Origin: JTS-RE9 sp964649195
Lineage (GTDB): Bacteria > Planctomycetota > Phycisphaerae > Phycisphaerales > Phycisphaeraceae
Assembly (NCBI GenBank): GCA_964649195.1
Contig: CAZYPK010000102.1
Location: 1-18,978, forward strand
Reading direction: 5' to 3'
Length of the DNA stretch: 18,978 nucleotides
The position numbers and the translations under genes are program-made. This document shows positions 6,521 through 14,506 of the stretch, one piece after another. The notes under the pieces are model-generated. The model searched no databases, was not told the DNA's origin, and worked only from the letters and a program-made list of their open reading frames with translations. The stretch's first letter is position 1; each line of letters starts with the position of its first letter.

Positions 6521-7426
6521 TCATCGCCCGAAACCGAACAGCCGGCTGAGGAAGCCGCCCCGCTTCACAACATGCACGCGATCCTCCAGCTTCCGCGCGA
6601 TCTGCTGCACGCACAGCGCCGCATCGCAGCGCGGATTGTCGATGATGAACGGCTGCCGCTTTCTCACCGCGCGGCCCACCGCCTGATCGTGCAGCACATA
6701 ACCCGCGTACCACAGATGCAGATTCAGGAATCGTCGGCAGACACCATCGAGTCTTTCAAAAACAGCGGTCGCTTCCGCCTTGCTTCGCGCCATGTTCACG
6801 ATGAGGCGGAAGTCATGTTCATCGCTTTGCCGATGCACGCTCTTGATCACCGCATAAGCATCGGCGATCGCGGTGGGCTCGGGCGTGGTCACCACCAGTT
6901 GCTGATCCGCGCCGCAGGCGAAGGTGAGCACGTTGGGACTGACGCCGGCGCCGGTATCGATGATGATGATGTCGGTGTCATCCTCCAGATGTTTGAGGTC
7001 GCGCACGAGGCGGGTGCGTTCGTACTCTTCCAGCGCGGCGACCTGTGCAAGGCCTGAAGCGCCGGGGACGATGCGGAAACCGCCGGGCGCATCAACGATG
7101 GCCTGCGCCAGCGTCCGCCGGCCGGCGATGACATGCGACAGGTTGCATGCCGGCGCGGGCAGATTGCAGAGCAGGTCCGCGTTGGCGGTGCCCAGGTCGG
7201 CATCGAGCAAAACCACTCGTTTTCCCATGCGGGAAAGTGCGATTGACAGGTTCACCGCCATGTTGCTCTTGCCTACGCCGCCCTTGCCGCTGGTCACGGC
7301 GAGGATGCGCGCACGCCGAGACGGCGCATCATCGCCCGCCTCGTCGAAGACGACCTGTGACTCTTCCATCGCCGCCGCGACCATCAGTTCGCGCAGCGCT
7401 TCCGCTTGATCAGCCATCGCACTCAT
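6521..7426 (-). CDS. flhG: Flagellar number regulator FlhG (FleN/YlxH, MinD-like ATPase)
   Basis: FlhG is a MinD/ParA-type ATPase that limits flagellar number and stimulates the FlhF GTPase at the membrane. The 301-residue protein has a deviant Walker A (SGKGGVGKS, 46-54), the Walker A' region DADLGTANAD (75-84), and Walker B-like IIIIDTGAG (153-161). An N-terminal DQAEALRELM (6-15) matches the DQAxxLR element that activates FlhF in characterised homologues. A C-terminal amphipathic GGFLSRLFGF resembles a membrane-targeting helix. The ATG at 7426 overlaps the flhF stop (ATGA), so translation is likely coupled. GGGGAGGG, inside the end of flhF, serves as ribosome binding site. A second in-frame ATG at 7417 also exists. 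Confidence 0.95.
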   Translation of the reverse strand: MSAMADQAEALRELMVAAAMEESQVVFDEAGDDAPSRRARILAVTSGKGGVGKSNMAVNLSIALSRMGKRVVLLDADLGTANADLLCNLPAPACNLSHVIAGRRTLAQAIVDAPGGFRIVPGASGLAQVAALEEYERTRLVRDLKHLEDDTDIIIIDTGAGVSPNVLTFACGADQQLVVTTPEPTAIADAYAVIKSVHRQSDEHDFRLIVNMARSKAEATAVFERLDGVCRRFLNLHLWYAGYVLHDQAVGRAVRKRQPFIIDNPRCDAALCVQQIARKLEDRVHVVKRGGFLSRLFGFGR

Positions 7427-8814
7427 AAACCCTCCCCAAGCACAAGCGACGCCAGCCGATCAGATCGCCCCACCTCGATCTGATGAGGCACCTCCTGGCC
7501 TGTCGTGAGGTAACTCAGTCGTTTGTTCACCTTGCGAGCCACGTTGAAAAGAACACCAAAGGTCACCGCTTCATCGAGCTTCGTGAAGATGATTCGATCC
7601 ACGCGAATCTGGCTGAAGCGGTCGATCACATCAAAAATCGCCGCCTGCGAGCAGGTCGAGGAAAGCACGAGATGAACCTCATGCGGGTCGGCGGCGACGA
7701 TGTATTCGTTGAGCTGTTCGAGTTTGGGATCATCACGCTGACTGCGGCCGGCCGTGTCGATGAGCACCACATCGCAGTTCGCACACCTGGCCAGCGCTTC
7801 GCCCATGTCGGCAGGATTGCTGATGACGTGCAGCGGCACGCCGATGATGTTGGCGTAAGTGCGAAGCTGATCGACCGCGGCGATGCGGTAGGTGTCGATG
7901 GTGATCAGGCCGACTTTCTTCTTCTCGCGCAGCTTGAAGTTGGCGGCAAGCTTGGCGATGGTCGTCGTCTTGCCCACGCCGGTCGGCCCGATCAGGGCGA
8001 CCGTCAGCGGCCGGCCATCCTTGGCCCGAGGCTGATCGGCAGCAGCGGCGTCAATCGGGATGAGCCTGGAAATGGCTTGGAATACAGCCTTTTTCACCTT
8101 CTCGTCATTGTCCATCTCATCAGGCCCCAGCGCGGAGCGGACCTGCTGCACGACTTCCTCGGCCAGTTCATCAGCCACTTCCTGTTGCAGCAGGGAGACG
8201 TACTGGTCATAAAGTTTGTTGGGCATGTCGGACGAAGGAGCGGCGCTTTTGCCTCGCCCTTTGCCCAGCGATTGCTCGCGCTGCTGGCGCACCATCTTCG
8301 CCATCATGCGTTTGACGACGCGCACCTCGTCGGCCAGTTCGAGGCCGGCCGTTTCGCGCGACCTGGATGCGGCGCGGCGGCCGGGCGCGGCGATCGAGGC
8401 CGGGGTGCGGGCGATGACGACCGGGTCCATCATCTGCGTCGGCGGAGTCATGACGGCGGTGGAACCGGTTGATCTTGAGTTACCCTGCTCGACGTTCTGC
8501 TTCATCTCGGCCTGGGCTGCGAGGTAGGTGCGCCGGATCAGGTCGCCTGCAAGCATCGGCTGCACGTCACTCTGACGGGCGCGCGGCGCCTGCTGCGTAG
8601 CGCCCGCCGCCGCGCGCTGCCGCTGCGCCTGCGACCGGCCGATCTCCGAACCGCGCGCCGCGGTGACTTCGACGATGGTCCTGGCCCCAAAGCCCAGGAA
8701 GCCGCCGCGCTTGAAGGCCCGCGTGTGAAGGATGACCGCATCCGTGCCCAGGGCGTGCTTCACCTGCGCGAGCACGGCAGGCATCGATTCCGCTGTGAAA
8801 GTCCGTAGATTCAA
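7423..8814 (-). CDS. flhF: Flagellar biosynthesis GTPase FlhF
   Basis: FlhF is an SRP-family GTPase that marks where flagella are built. The 463-residue protein has the N-terminal B domain start (NLRTFTAESMPAVLAQVKHAL...AVILHTR). A poorly conserved Ala/Gln/Arg-rich linker (about 55-200) precedes an N domain and a G domain. G motifs are G1 GPTGVGKT (276-283), DTYRIAA (307-313), G3 DTAGR (353-357) and G4 TKLDE (411-415). The start is a TTG at 8814. It reproduces the family N-terminus, and a strong purine-rich GGAAGGGGG lies about 9 nt upstream. The gene overlaps flhG by 4 nt and follows flhA after a 195-bp spacer. Confidence 0.95.
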   Translation of the reverse strand: MNLRTFTAESMPAVLAQVKHALGTDAVILHTRAFKRGGFLGFGARTIVEVTAARGSEIGRSQAQRQRAAAGATQQAPRARQSDVQPMLAGDLIRRTYLAAQAEMKQNVEQGNSRSTGSTAVMTPPTQMMDPVVIARTPASIAAPGRRAASRSRETAGLELADEVRVVKRMMAKMVRQQREQSLGKGRGKSAAPSSDMPNKLYDQYVSLLQQEVADELAEEVVQQVRSALGPDEMDNDEKVKKAVFQAISRLIPIDAAAADQPRAKDGRPLTVALIGPTGVGKTTTIAKLAANFKLREKKKVGLITIDTYRIAAVDQLRTYANIIGVPLHVISNPADMGEALARCANCDVVLIDTAGRSQRDDPKLEQLNEYIVAADPHEVHLVLSSTCSQAAIFDVIDRFSQIRVDRIIFTKLDEAVTFGVLFNVARKVNKRLSYLTTGQEVPHQIEVGRSDRLASLVLGEGL

Positions 8815-8844
8815 CGCCGCACCCCCTTCCGCGATGCGATGACC

Positions 8845-8870
8845 GTTTCATGCGGTTTTCCACATGAAAC
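8845..8870. repeat. 8-bp perfect hairpin upstream of flhF
   Basis: GTTTCATG (8845-8852) and CATGAAAC (8863-8870) form a perfect stem with a 10-nt loop, about 30 nt upstream of the flhF start codon. It lies inside the 195-bp flhA-flhF gap, which otherwise shows no gene. It could be an operator, a processing site or a leader structure. No T-run follows, so termination is unlikely. Confidence 0.5.
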
Positions 8871-9009
8871 AGGCCCGTTTTCGAGCGCGTGCCCCGATGT
8901 CTTGAAATGTCCTTCAGCTTCGCAATTCATGTTGCACTTCCATGTGCCGGTGAAGGGGTTGGCATCCTGCCGACCCGCGGTTCAATGTCTCAAACAGTTC
9001 CTGAAGTTC

Positions 9010-11199
9010 CTACGCGCCCGCCCCCTGCATCGCCGCGTGGGGTTCCAATGTTGCCAGACCGACCGATTCCACCTCGACACCCTTGCTCACTTCGTTGTAG
9101 CCCAGCACCGCCGCGTTCGGCAGGTGTGGTTCAAGCAATCGGCGAACCTGGCCACGCACCTGCGGCGAGGCGAGCACCACCGGCTGATGCCCCTGCTGGA
9201 TCAACGTCTGCAACTCGCGGATCAGCGCCGCCGTGATCCGGTTCGCCACGGCCGGCGGCATCGACATCGTTGTGCCTTCGCTGCCGCGGTCAATGTACGA
9301 GCCGATCTGGTCTTCCAATGCCGGGTCGAGGCTGACGCAGAAAAGTCGCGGCGACTGCCTGGTCGAATCGAAGTCCGTGCTGTCGCGCGGCGCGACCATT
9401 TCCACGTACTGATTACAGATCGTCCTTCTGAGGCCGTTTCGTACATATTCTGTGAGAACATCCATGTCGCGGGTTCGTCCGATCCAGTCGCCGAGCGTTT
9501 CGATGATCGATTCCATGTCGCGGATGGGCACCCGTTCGCGCAGGAGATTCTGGAGGACTTTCTGCAATTCGCCCGGTTTTACCGGCGGTTTTTCACCGCC
9601 GAGCACTTCCTCGACCAGCTTGGGCGACTTCTGCCTGACCTGGGTGATAAGGTTCGCCACCTCATCGCGCGTCAGCAGTTCGTGCGCGTGGCTCTTGACC
9701 ATTTCGGTGATGTGCGTGGCCAGCACGCTGGTCGCATCGACGACGGTGTAGTTGAGCGACTCGGCGCGTTCCTTCTGGCCCGCTTCGATCCAGACCGCTT
9801 CAAGACCGAAGGCCGGCTCACGGGTGCGGATGCCCGGCAGCGAACCGCCGCCGTTGACGAGGCCGCTGTCCATCGCCATGAACTGGTTGGGATAAACCTG
9901 CCCGCTCGCGACGGAGTTGCCGCGGATTTTGATGTGGTAATCGTTGGGCTGTAGCTGCATGTTGTCGCGGATGCGAACGGGGGGCATGACCAGCCCCAAC
10001 TCGCCGGCAAGCTGCCGGCGGATCATGGTGATGCGATCGAGCAGGTTGCCGCCTTGCGAGGCATCGACGAGGCGCACGAGCGCGTAGCCGACTTCGAGTT
10101 CGAGCGTATCGACGGTGAGCATCTGCTCGACAGGCGGCGGCCCGGGTTCGGCCTTTTTCGCGGCGGCTTTCGCCTCACCCGCGGTCTTCGTCGATTCTTC
10201 CTTGCGCGAGCTCCAGGCGATGACGCCGACGATGCCCGCCAATGAAAGCAGCGGCAACGCGGGCAGTCCGGTGAACGCCATCGCGGCGAGGAACACCGAT
10301 GAGACCGCCAAGGCGCGCCACTTGTTGGTGAGCTGCGCGGTCAGCTCCGTGCCCAGATCCTGCCGGCTGCTCGAGCGGGTGACGATAAGACCGGCGCCGA
10401 TGGAGATGACGAACGCGGGAAGCTGCGAGGTCAGGCCATCGCCGATGGTGAGCTTGGTGAAGACGGCCAGCGAATCGACCATCGTCCAGCCGTTGATGAA
10501 CACGCCGACCGCGAACCCGCCGACGATGGTGATGATGGTGATGATGATGCTTGCGATGGCGTCGCCGCGCACGAACTTGGCGGAGCCGTCCATGGCGCCA
10601 TAGAAGTCGGCTTCCTGGGTGACACGTTCGCGGCGGGCGCGGGCCTCCTGCTCGTTGATGATGCCGGCGTTGAGGTCGGCATCGATCGCCATCTGCTTGC
10701 CGGGCATCGCATCCAGGGTGAAGCGGGCGGCGACTTCGGAGATGCGCGTGGCGCCTTTGGTGATGACGACGAACTGCACGATGACCAGGATGATGAAGAG
10801 AATCGCACCGACGACCAGCGAGCCGCCGGTGACGAATGAAGCGAAGGCCTCGATGACCTTGCCGGCGGCATCGGAAGCCTGCACGGGATCGCGCTCGTTC
10901 ACGGACAGGATCAGCCGCGTGCTGGCGATGTTGAGCACGAGCCGGGCGAGCGTGGTGCCCAGCAGAAGCGACGGAAAAACCGAGAAATCCAAGGGAGATT
11001 CGACGAAAATGGTGGTGAGCAGAATGACCGCCGCCAGCGCGATGTTGGCCGTGATGAGCAGGTCCATCATGAACGGCGACAGGGGCACGACGATGACCGC
11101 GAGCATCGCCACGAAGGCGACGGGGACGAAGAACGGCTGGTAAACGCGGATGCGCTGAATCCAGGTGGGAACAATAAGTTTTGGTGAGGATGTCATCAT
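9010..11199 (-). CDS. flhA: Flagellar export gate protein FlhA
   Basis: FlhA is the large inner-membrane subunit of the flagellar type III export gate. Its cytoplasmic ring docks chaperone-substrate complexes. The 729-residue protein is slightly longer than the usual 690-700. The N-terminal half has about eight hydrophobic segments between residues 22 and 330. The conserved FHIPEP-family loop is visible, with RFTLDAMPGKQMAIDADLNA at 159-178 and YGAMDGSAKFVRGDA at 200-214. A Lys/Ala/Pro linker (332-357) precedes the cytoplasmic domain. The ATG at 11199 is followed at once by a second ATG. The gene is 25 bp after flhB and should be cotranscribed. No unusual residue was noticed. Confidence 0.97.
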   Translation of the reverse strand: MMTSSPKLIVPTWIQRIRVYQPFFVPVAFVAMLAVIVVPLSPFMMDLLITANIALAAVILLTTIFVESPLDFSVFPSLLLGTTLARLVLNIASTRLILSVNERDPVQASDAAGKVIEAFASFVTGGSLVVGAILFIILVIVQFVVITKGATRISEVAARFTLDAMPGKQMAIDADLNAGIINEQEARARRERVTQEADFYGAMDGSAKFVRGDAIASIIITIITIVGGFAVGVFINGWTMVDSLAVFTKLTIGDGLTSQLPAFVISIGAGLIVTRSSSRQDLGTELTAQLTNKWRALAVSSVFLAAMAFTGLPALPLLSLAGIVGVIAWSSRKEESTKTAGEAKAAAKKAEPGPPPVEQMLTVDTLELEVGYALVRLVDASQGGNLLDRITMIRRQLAGELGLVMPPVRIRDNMQLQPNDYHIKIRGNSVASGQVYPNQFMAMDSGLVNGGGSLPGIRTREPAFGLEAVWIEAGQKERAESLNYTVVDATSVLATHITEMVKSHAHELLTRDEVANLITQVRQKSPKLVEEVLGGEKPPVKPGELQKVLQNLLRERVPIRDMESIIETLGDWIGRTRDMDVLTEYVRNGLRRTICNQYVEMVAPRDSTDFDSTRQSPRLFCVSLDPALEDQIGSYIDRGSEGTTMSMPPAVANRITAALIRELQTLIQQGHQPVVLASPQVRGQVRRLLEPHLPNAAVLGYNEVSKGVEVESVGLATLEPHAAMQGAGA

Positions 11200-11224
11200 A
11201 CGTTGCTACGCCGCAAGCGGCTGG

Positions 11225-12295
11225 TCATGCTGATTTTCTTCCACCGATTCTGTACACGTAGGCGAGAATCTCGGCGACGGTGTTGTAGAACTCCGGGGGC
11301 ACTTCCTGTCCAGGCTCGACGTTCGCATAGAGAGCGCGAGCCAGTTCCTTTCGTTCGATGATCGGCACCTGATGCGCGGCGGCGAGCTGGCGAATGTGCA
11401 TCGCCAGAAAGTCGGCGCCCTTGGCGACGACCTTGGGAGCGCGCATCGTTTTCGAGTCGTACTTGAGGGCGACGGCGAAGTGGGTCGGGTTGGTGACGAT
11501 GACATCCGCCGTGGGCACCGCCTGTCCGACGCGCTGCATGGCGAGTTGCCGGGCGACGCGGGAGCGGCGCTGCTTGACCAGCGGGTCGCCGTCCATGCGT
11601 TTCATTTCCTCCTTCACCTCCTGCTTGGTCATGCGCAGGTCCTTGCCGTGCTGCCAGCGTTGGAAGGCGTAATCGAGCACGGCCAGGGCGACGAGCAGCA
11701 GCGCGAGCTTGAGGGCCAGGGCATAAACCAGTTCGCAGGAAGCGGCAAACAGCGGGCCGATCTCCAACTCCATCAGCAGCAGGATCTGCGGCATGTCGTC
11801 ATGGATCACCCAGCCGGCGACGGCGGCGATCAGCGCGACTTTCGCCAGGCTCATCGCCAGGCGCACGCCGGCGCGGGCGTCGAACAACCGCTTGGCGCCT
11901 TTGAGCGGCGAGATGCGTGAAATCTGCGGCATGATCGGCTTGCCGGTGAGAATGAAGCCGACCTGGCTGATCGCCGCAAGCAGCGTGACGCCTGCGATGG
12001 ACAGCAGCAGCGGCGCGGCCCCGGCCACGCCGATGCGAAGGGCATAGGCGAACATGCCGTGAAGATCATCGGCCCGGGTCGGGTTGTGGCCGAATTGGGA
12101 ACTGAGCATCGTCTCGACGGCGAGCCTCATGCTGGTGAGCATGTGCATGCCGAAGATGTTCAGAAGGATCACCGTGGCCAGCAGCGTGAGCGAGGCGGTC
12201 AGGTCCTGGCTGCGCGCGATGTTCCCTTCCTCGCGGGCTTCCTGCCTGCGGCGCGCGGTGGGTTCTTCCGTTTTTTCCGAGTCGTTGTCAGCCAT
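11225..12295 (-). CDS. flhB: Flagellar export switch protein FlhB
   Basis: FlhB is the inner-membrane protein that switches the export apparatus from rod/hook to filament substrates by autocleavage. The 356-residue length is typical. The charged N-terminus (SEKTEEPTARRRQEAREEGN) is the family hallmark. Four hydrophobic segments lie at about 33-55, 88-115, 143-165 and 184-211. The cytoplasmic domain contains the autocleavage motif NPTH (269-272), then FAVALKYD. The ATG at 12295 has no clear Shine-Dalgarno sequence. It is followed 25 bp later by flhA. Upstream, a 148-bp spacer with inverted octamer repeats separates it from fliR. Confidence 0.97.
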   Translation of the reverse strand: MADNDSEKTEEPTARRRQEAREEGNIARSQDLTASLTLLATVILLNIFGMHMLTSMRLAVETMLSSQFGHNPTRADDLHGMFAYALRIGVAGAAPLLLSIAGVTLLAAISQVGFILTGKPIMPQISRISPLKGAKRLFDARAGVRLAMSLAKVALIAAVAGWVIHDDMPQILLLMELEIGPLFAASCELVYALALKLALLLVALAVLDYAFQRWQHGKDLRMTKQEVKEEMKRMDGDPLVKQRRSRVARQLAMQRVGQAVPTADVIVTNPTHFAVALKYDSKTMRAPKVVAKGADFLAMHIRQLAAAHQVPIIERKELARALYANVEPGQEVPPEFYNTVAEILAYVYRIGGRKSA

Positions 12296-12336
12296 GGGAG
12301 TCCGGAATCAAAGGTCGGGGAGCGGTTGAACCATAC

Positions 12337-12441
12337 AAAACCACGAAATCAGGAAAGCATGAAAGCGGGAGATGCGATCTGAAAACACCGTGTGATCCGC
12401 GTTGATTTCGTGTTTTTCTGCTTTCCTGGTTTCATGGTTTT
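12337..12441. repeat. 30-bp inverted repeat built of octamers, between fliR and flhB
   Basis: The left arm (12337-12366) and the reverse complement of the right arm (12412-12441) agree at 25 of 30 positions, around a 45-bp spacer. Each arm is a run of 8-bp units: CACGAAAT, CAGGAAAG, CATGAAAG on one side and, on the other strand, CATGAAAC, CAGGAAAG, CAGAAAAA, CACGAAAT. It fills most of the 148-bp gap between the fliR stop and the flhB start and could fold as a long hairpin in the operon mRNA. Confidence 0.85.
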
Positions 12442-12443
12442 AT

Positions 12444-13247
12444 TTAGACGCCGAAGTAGATGCCGATTTGTCTGAGGGCGTGGCGCACTTCGTCGATGTA
12501 GGCGTTGGTGATGGCGGCGATGGAAACGATGAGCAGGCCGCCGCCGGCGAGGATTCGCAGCGGGAAGCCGATGCTCAGGATGTTGAGCTGCGGCACGGTG
12601 CGGGCGATGAAGCCCATCGCCACCGTTTCGAGAAAGACCAGGCACAGCAGCGGCGCCGCGACGCGCATGCCCAGATGAAACATGGAACCGAGCAGCGCCA
12701 CGATCATGTCGAGCATCCGGCCATCGGCCTTGAATCCGCCCAGCGGCACATCGTTGAAGCTGGCGACGAGCGTGGTGATGAGGATGCGGTGGCCGCCGAG
12801 GATGATGAAGATCATGATGGCGATGATGAAGAAGAATTCGCTGATGATGCCGCCTTGTTCATCGAGTTCGGGATTGAACAGGCCGCCCAGGCTCATGCCC
12901 AGTTGCTGATCGGCGATGTTGCCCGCGACCTGAAGGCCCATGATCGGCAGCGTCGCCCCGTAGCCGATGATCACGCCGATCATCAGCTCCATGCCCACGG
13001 CCCCGCCCAGCGACCAGAGCGAAAGCCCGTTGGAAATCACCGGTTCGATCAGGCCCCACGACGGCCGGCCGGGGCTTAGGAGCATGGGATAAACGCAGAT
13101 GGAAAGGCCGACCGCGAGCATGATGCGGATGCGTGCGGGGATGGTCGCGCTGCCGAACATCGGCGCAATGATGAAGATGCCGGTGAAGCGGAAGAGCACC
13201 AGCAGCCACGCGGGGATGTGATTCAGGATGGGATCGAGGTTGGCCAT
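12444..13247 (-). CDS. fliR: Flagellar export gate protein FliR
   Basis: FliR is a membrane subunit that joins FliP and FliQ in the helical export-gate core. The 267-residue protein is of family length. It is almost entirely hydrophobic with about six membrane-inserted segments. Family features include the N-terminal LVLFRFTGIFIIAPMFGS, then PARIRIMLAVGLS, a central MELMIGVIIGYGATL and a C-terminal ILSIGFPLRILAGG. The ATG at 13247 has no Shine-Dalgarno sequence; the bases before it are C-rich and belong to a short heptamer-like array. It follows fliQ by 54 bp. flhB comes next after a 148-bp repeat-bearing spacer. Confidence 0.96.
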   Translation of the reverse strand: MANLDPILNHIPAWLLVLFRFTGIFIIAPMFGSATIPARIRIMLAVGLSICVYPMLLSPGRPSWGLIEPVISNGLSLWSLGGAVGMELMIGVIIGYGATLPIMGLQVAGNIADQQLGMSLGGLFNPELDEQGGIISEFFFIIAIMIFIILGGHRILITTLVASFNDVPLGGFKADGRMLDMIVALLGSMFHLGMRVAAPLLCLVFLETVAMGFIARTVPQLNILSIGFPLRILAGGGLLIVSIAAITNAYIDEVRHALRQIGIYFGV

Positions 13248-13257
13248 GCGAGGCGGA

Positions 13258-13285
13258 GGCGGAGGTCGAAGGTCAGAAGTCAGAG
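13258..13285. repeat. Short heptamer array between fliQ and fliR
   Basis: GGCGGAG, GTCGAAG, GTCAGAA and GTCAGAG lie in register. They take up about half of the 54-bp fliQ-fliR gap and end 10 bp from the fliR ATG. The unit GTCAGAA is one base away from GTCTGAA found in the long heptamer array after motA. A common origin is inferred, but the array is short. Confidence 0.5.
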
Positions 13286-13301
13286 TGAATTTTTCGATTG
13301 G

Positions 13302-13559
13302 CTATTGGGTGCCGCCGAACATTCGCTGGGCGAAATCCATGATCAGCGTGGCGATCCAGGGGGTGACCAGGATGGTGACGACGCCCATCACGACGATCTT
13401 GGGCACGAAGCTGAGGGTCTGATCCTGAATCTGCGTGACCGCCTGAAGGATGCTGACGAAAAGGCCGATGAGCAGCCCCGCCATCAGGATCGGCGAACTC
13501 AGAAGGAGCATGACGGTCAGCGATTCGCGCACGGTTTCAACGGCCTGGTCGATGGTCAT
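13302..13559 (-). CDS. fliQ: Flagellar export gate protein FliQ
   Basis: FliQ is the small two-helix subunit of the FliPQR export gate. From the ATG at 13559 it is 85 residues, close to the usual 89. The two hydrophobic segments are about 12-38 and 51-75. They flank the conserved VSILQAVTQIQDQTLSFVPKI (35-55). A GTG at 13586 would add nine residues not seen in the family, so the ATG is preferred. The ribosome binding site is weak in either case. It lies between fliP (65 bp upstream) and fliR, the standard order. Confidence 0.95.
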   Translation of the reverse strand: MTIDQAVETVRESLTVMLLLSSPILMAGLLIGLFVSILQAVTQIQDQTLSFVPKIVVMGVVTILVTPWIATLIMDFAQRMFGGTQ

Positions 13560-13624
13560 GAGGGTCTCGCTTGAGTGAGGAAACACATTTCAACGACCGC
13601 AGGTCCGACGCGGCGCCTCTTCGC

Positions 13625-14506
13625 CTACGTGACCACGGCAGCGGAAAAGCTGTTCAGCAGATTGCCCACCACCAGCCGCCAGCCATCGACAAGAACGAAA
13701 AGCAGCAGCTTGAACGGCAGACTGATCAGCACCGGAGGCAGCATCATCATGCCCATGCTGATGAGCACGCTGGAGATCACCATGTCGATGATGAGAAACG
13801 GCAGATAGAGCCGAAACCCCATGAGAAACGCGACCTTCAACTCGCTGAGGATGAACGCGGGCACCAGCGTCAGCATGTCCACATCGCCTTCGGTGAGCCG
13901 CTCGGGCCGACTCGTGTCGATGCCCCGGTAGTTCAGAATCATGTAAACATCTTCCCAGTTCCCGGCGTGATCGATCTGGGCAAACATGAAGTCGCGGATC
14001 GGCTGCTTGGCGCGGCTCCAGGCCTCGATCTGATCGATCCGGTTTTCATTGAGCGGCGCGATCGCCTCCTTGTTGATGCGATCGAAGGTCGGCGCCATGA
14101 CGAGCAGCGTCATGAAAACCGACAAGCCGATGATGACCTGACTGGGCGGCAGGTTCTGCGTGCCGATGGCCTGGCGCAACAGCGTGAGCACCACGACGAT
14201 GCGGGTGAAGCTGGTGCAGAGAATCAGGATCGCCGGGGCGACGGTGAGGACCGTCAGCAGAAGCAGAATTGAAAGCGCGCCGCTGAGTCCGCCTTGCGGC
14301 GCTTCGTCGCCTGCCGCGGGCCGCACGGGGATGCCGCCTTTGTCGCGGCCCAGAAGATCGGGCAAGGCCTTGCTCGCATTGTCGATCAGTGTGATGGGGT
14401 TGATGTTGTCAACGGGCGATGTCGATTTTTCCTGCGCCCCGGCGGAAGCGGCCAGGAACGAAAGTGATGCGATCATCGCGGCAACGGTGAAGAAGGTTCG
14501 CATCAT
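13625..14506 (-). CDS. fliP: Flagellar export gate protein FliP
   Basis: FliP is the main subunit of the FliPQR export-gate pore. The 293-residue protein begins with a cleavable signal peptide, as FliP does in other bacteria (about 1-24, ending ASAGAQ). A variable periplasmic stretch follows. The core then has four hydrophobic segments and the signature PAILILCTSFTRIVVVLTLLRQAIG (91-115). Near the C-terminus are MGFRLYLPFLIIDMVISSVL and MMMLPPVLISLPFKLLLFVL. The ATG at 14506 overlaps the fliO stop by one base (TGATG), with GGGAGG about 7 nt upstream. A GTG directly before it and an ATG directly after it are alternatives. Coupling with fliO is likely. Confidence 0.96.
   Translation of the reverse strand: MMRTFFTVAAMIASLSFLAASAGAQEKSTSPVDNINPITLIDNASKALPDLLGRDKGGIPVRPAAGDEAPQGGLSGALSILLLLTVLTVAPAILILCTSFTRIVVVLTLLRQAIGTQNLPPSQVIIGLSVFMTLLVMAPTFDRINKEAIAPLNENRIDQIEAWSRAKQPIRDFMFAQIDHAGNWEDVYMILNYRGIDTSRPERLTEGDVDMLTLVPAFILSELKVAFLMGFRLYLPFLIIDMVISSVLISMGMMMLPPVLISLPFKLLLFVLVDGWRLVVGNLLNSFSAAVVT

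Noticed and set aside
8930..8965. Sigma-54-like GGCAC...TGC motif upstream of flhF
   Set aside because: The distance between GG and GC is 11 bp, while the sigma-54 element requires 10.
8839..9954. Plus-strand frame of about 370 codons opposite flhA
   Set aside because: It is Arg/His-rich, without domains, antisense to a well-conserved gene.
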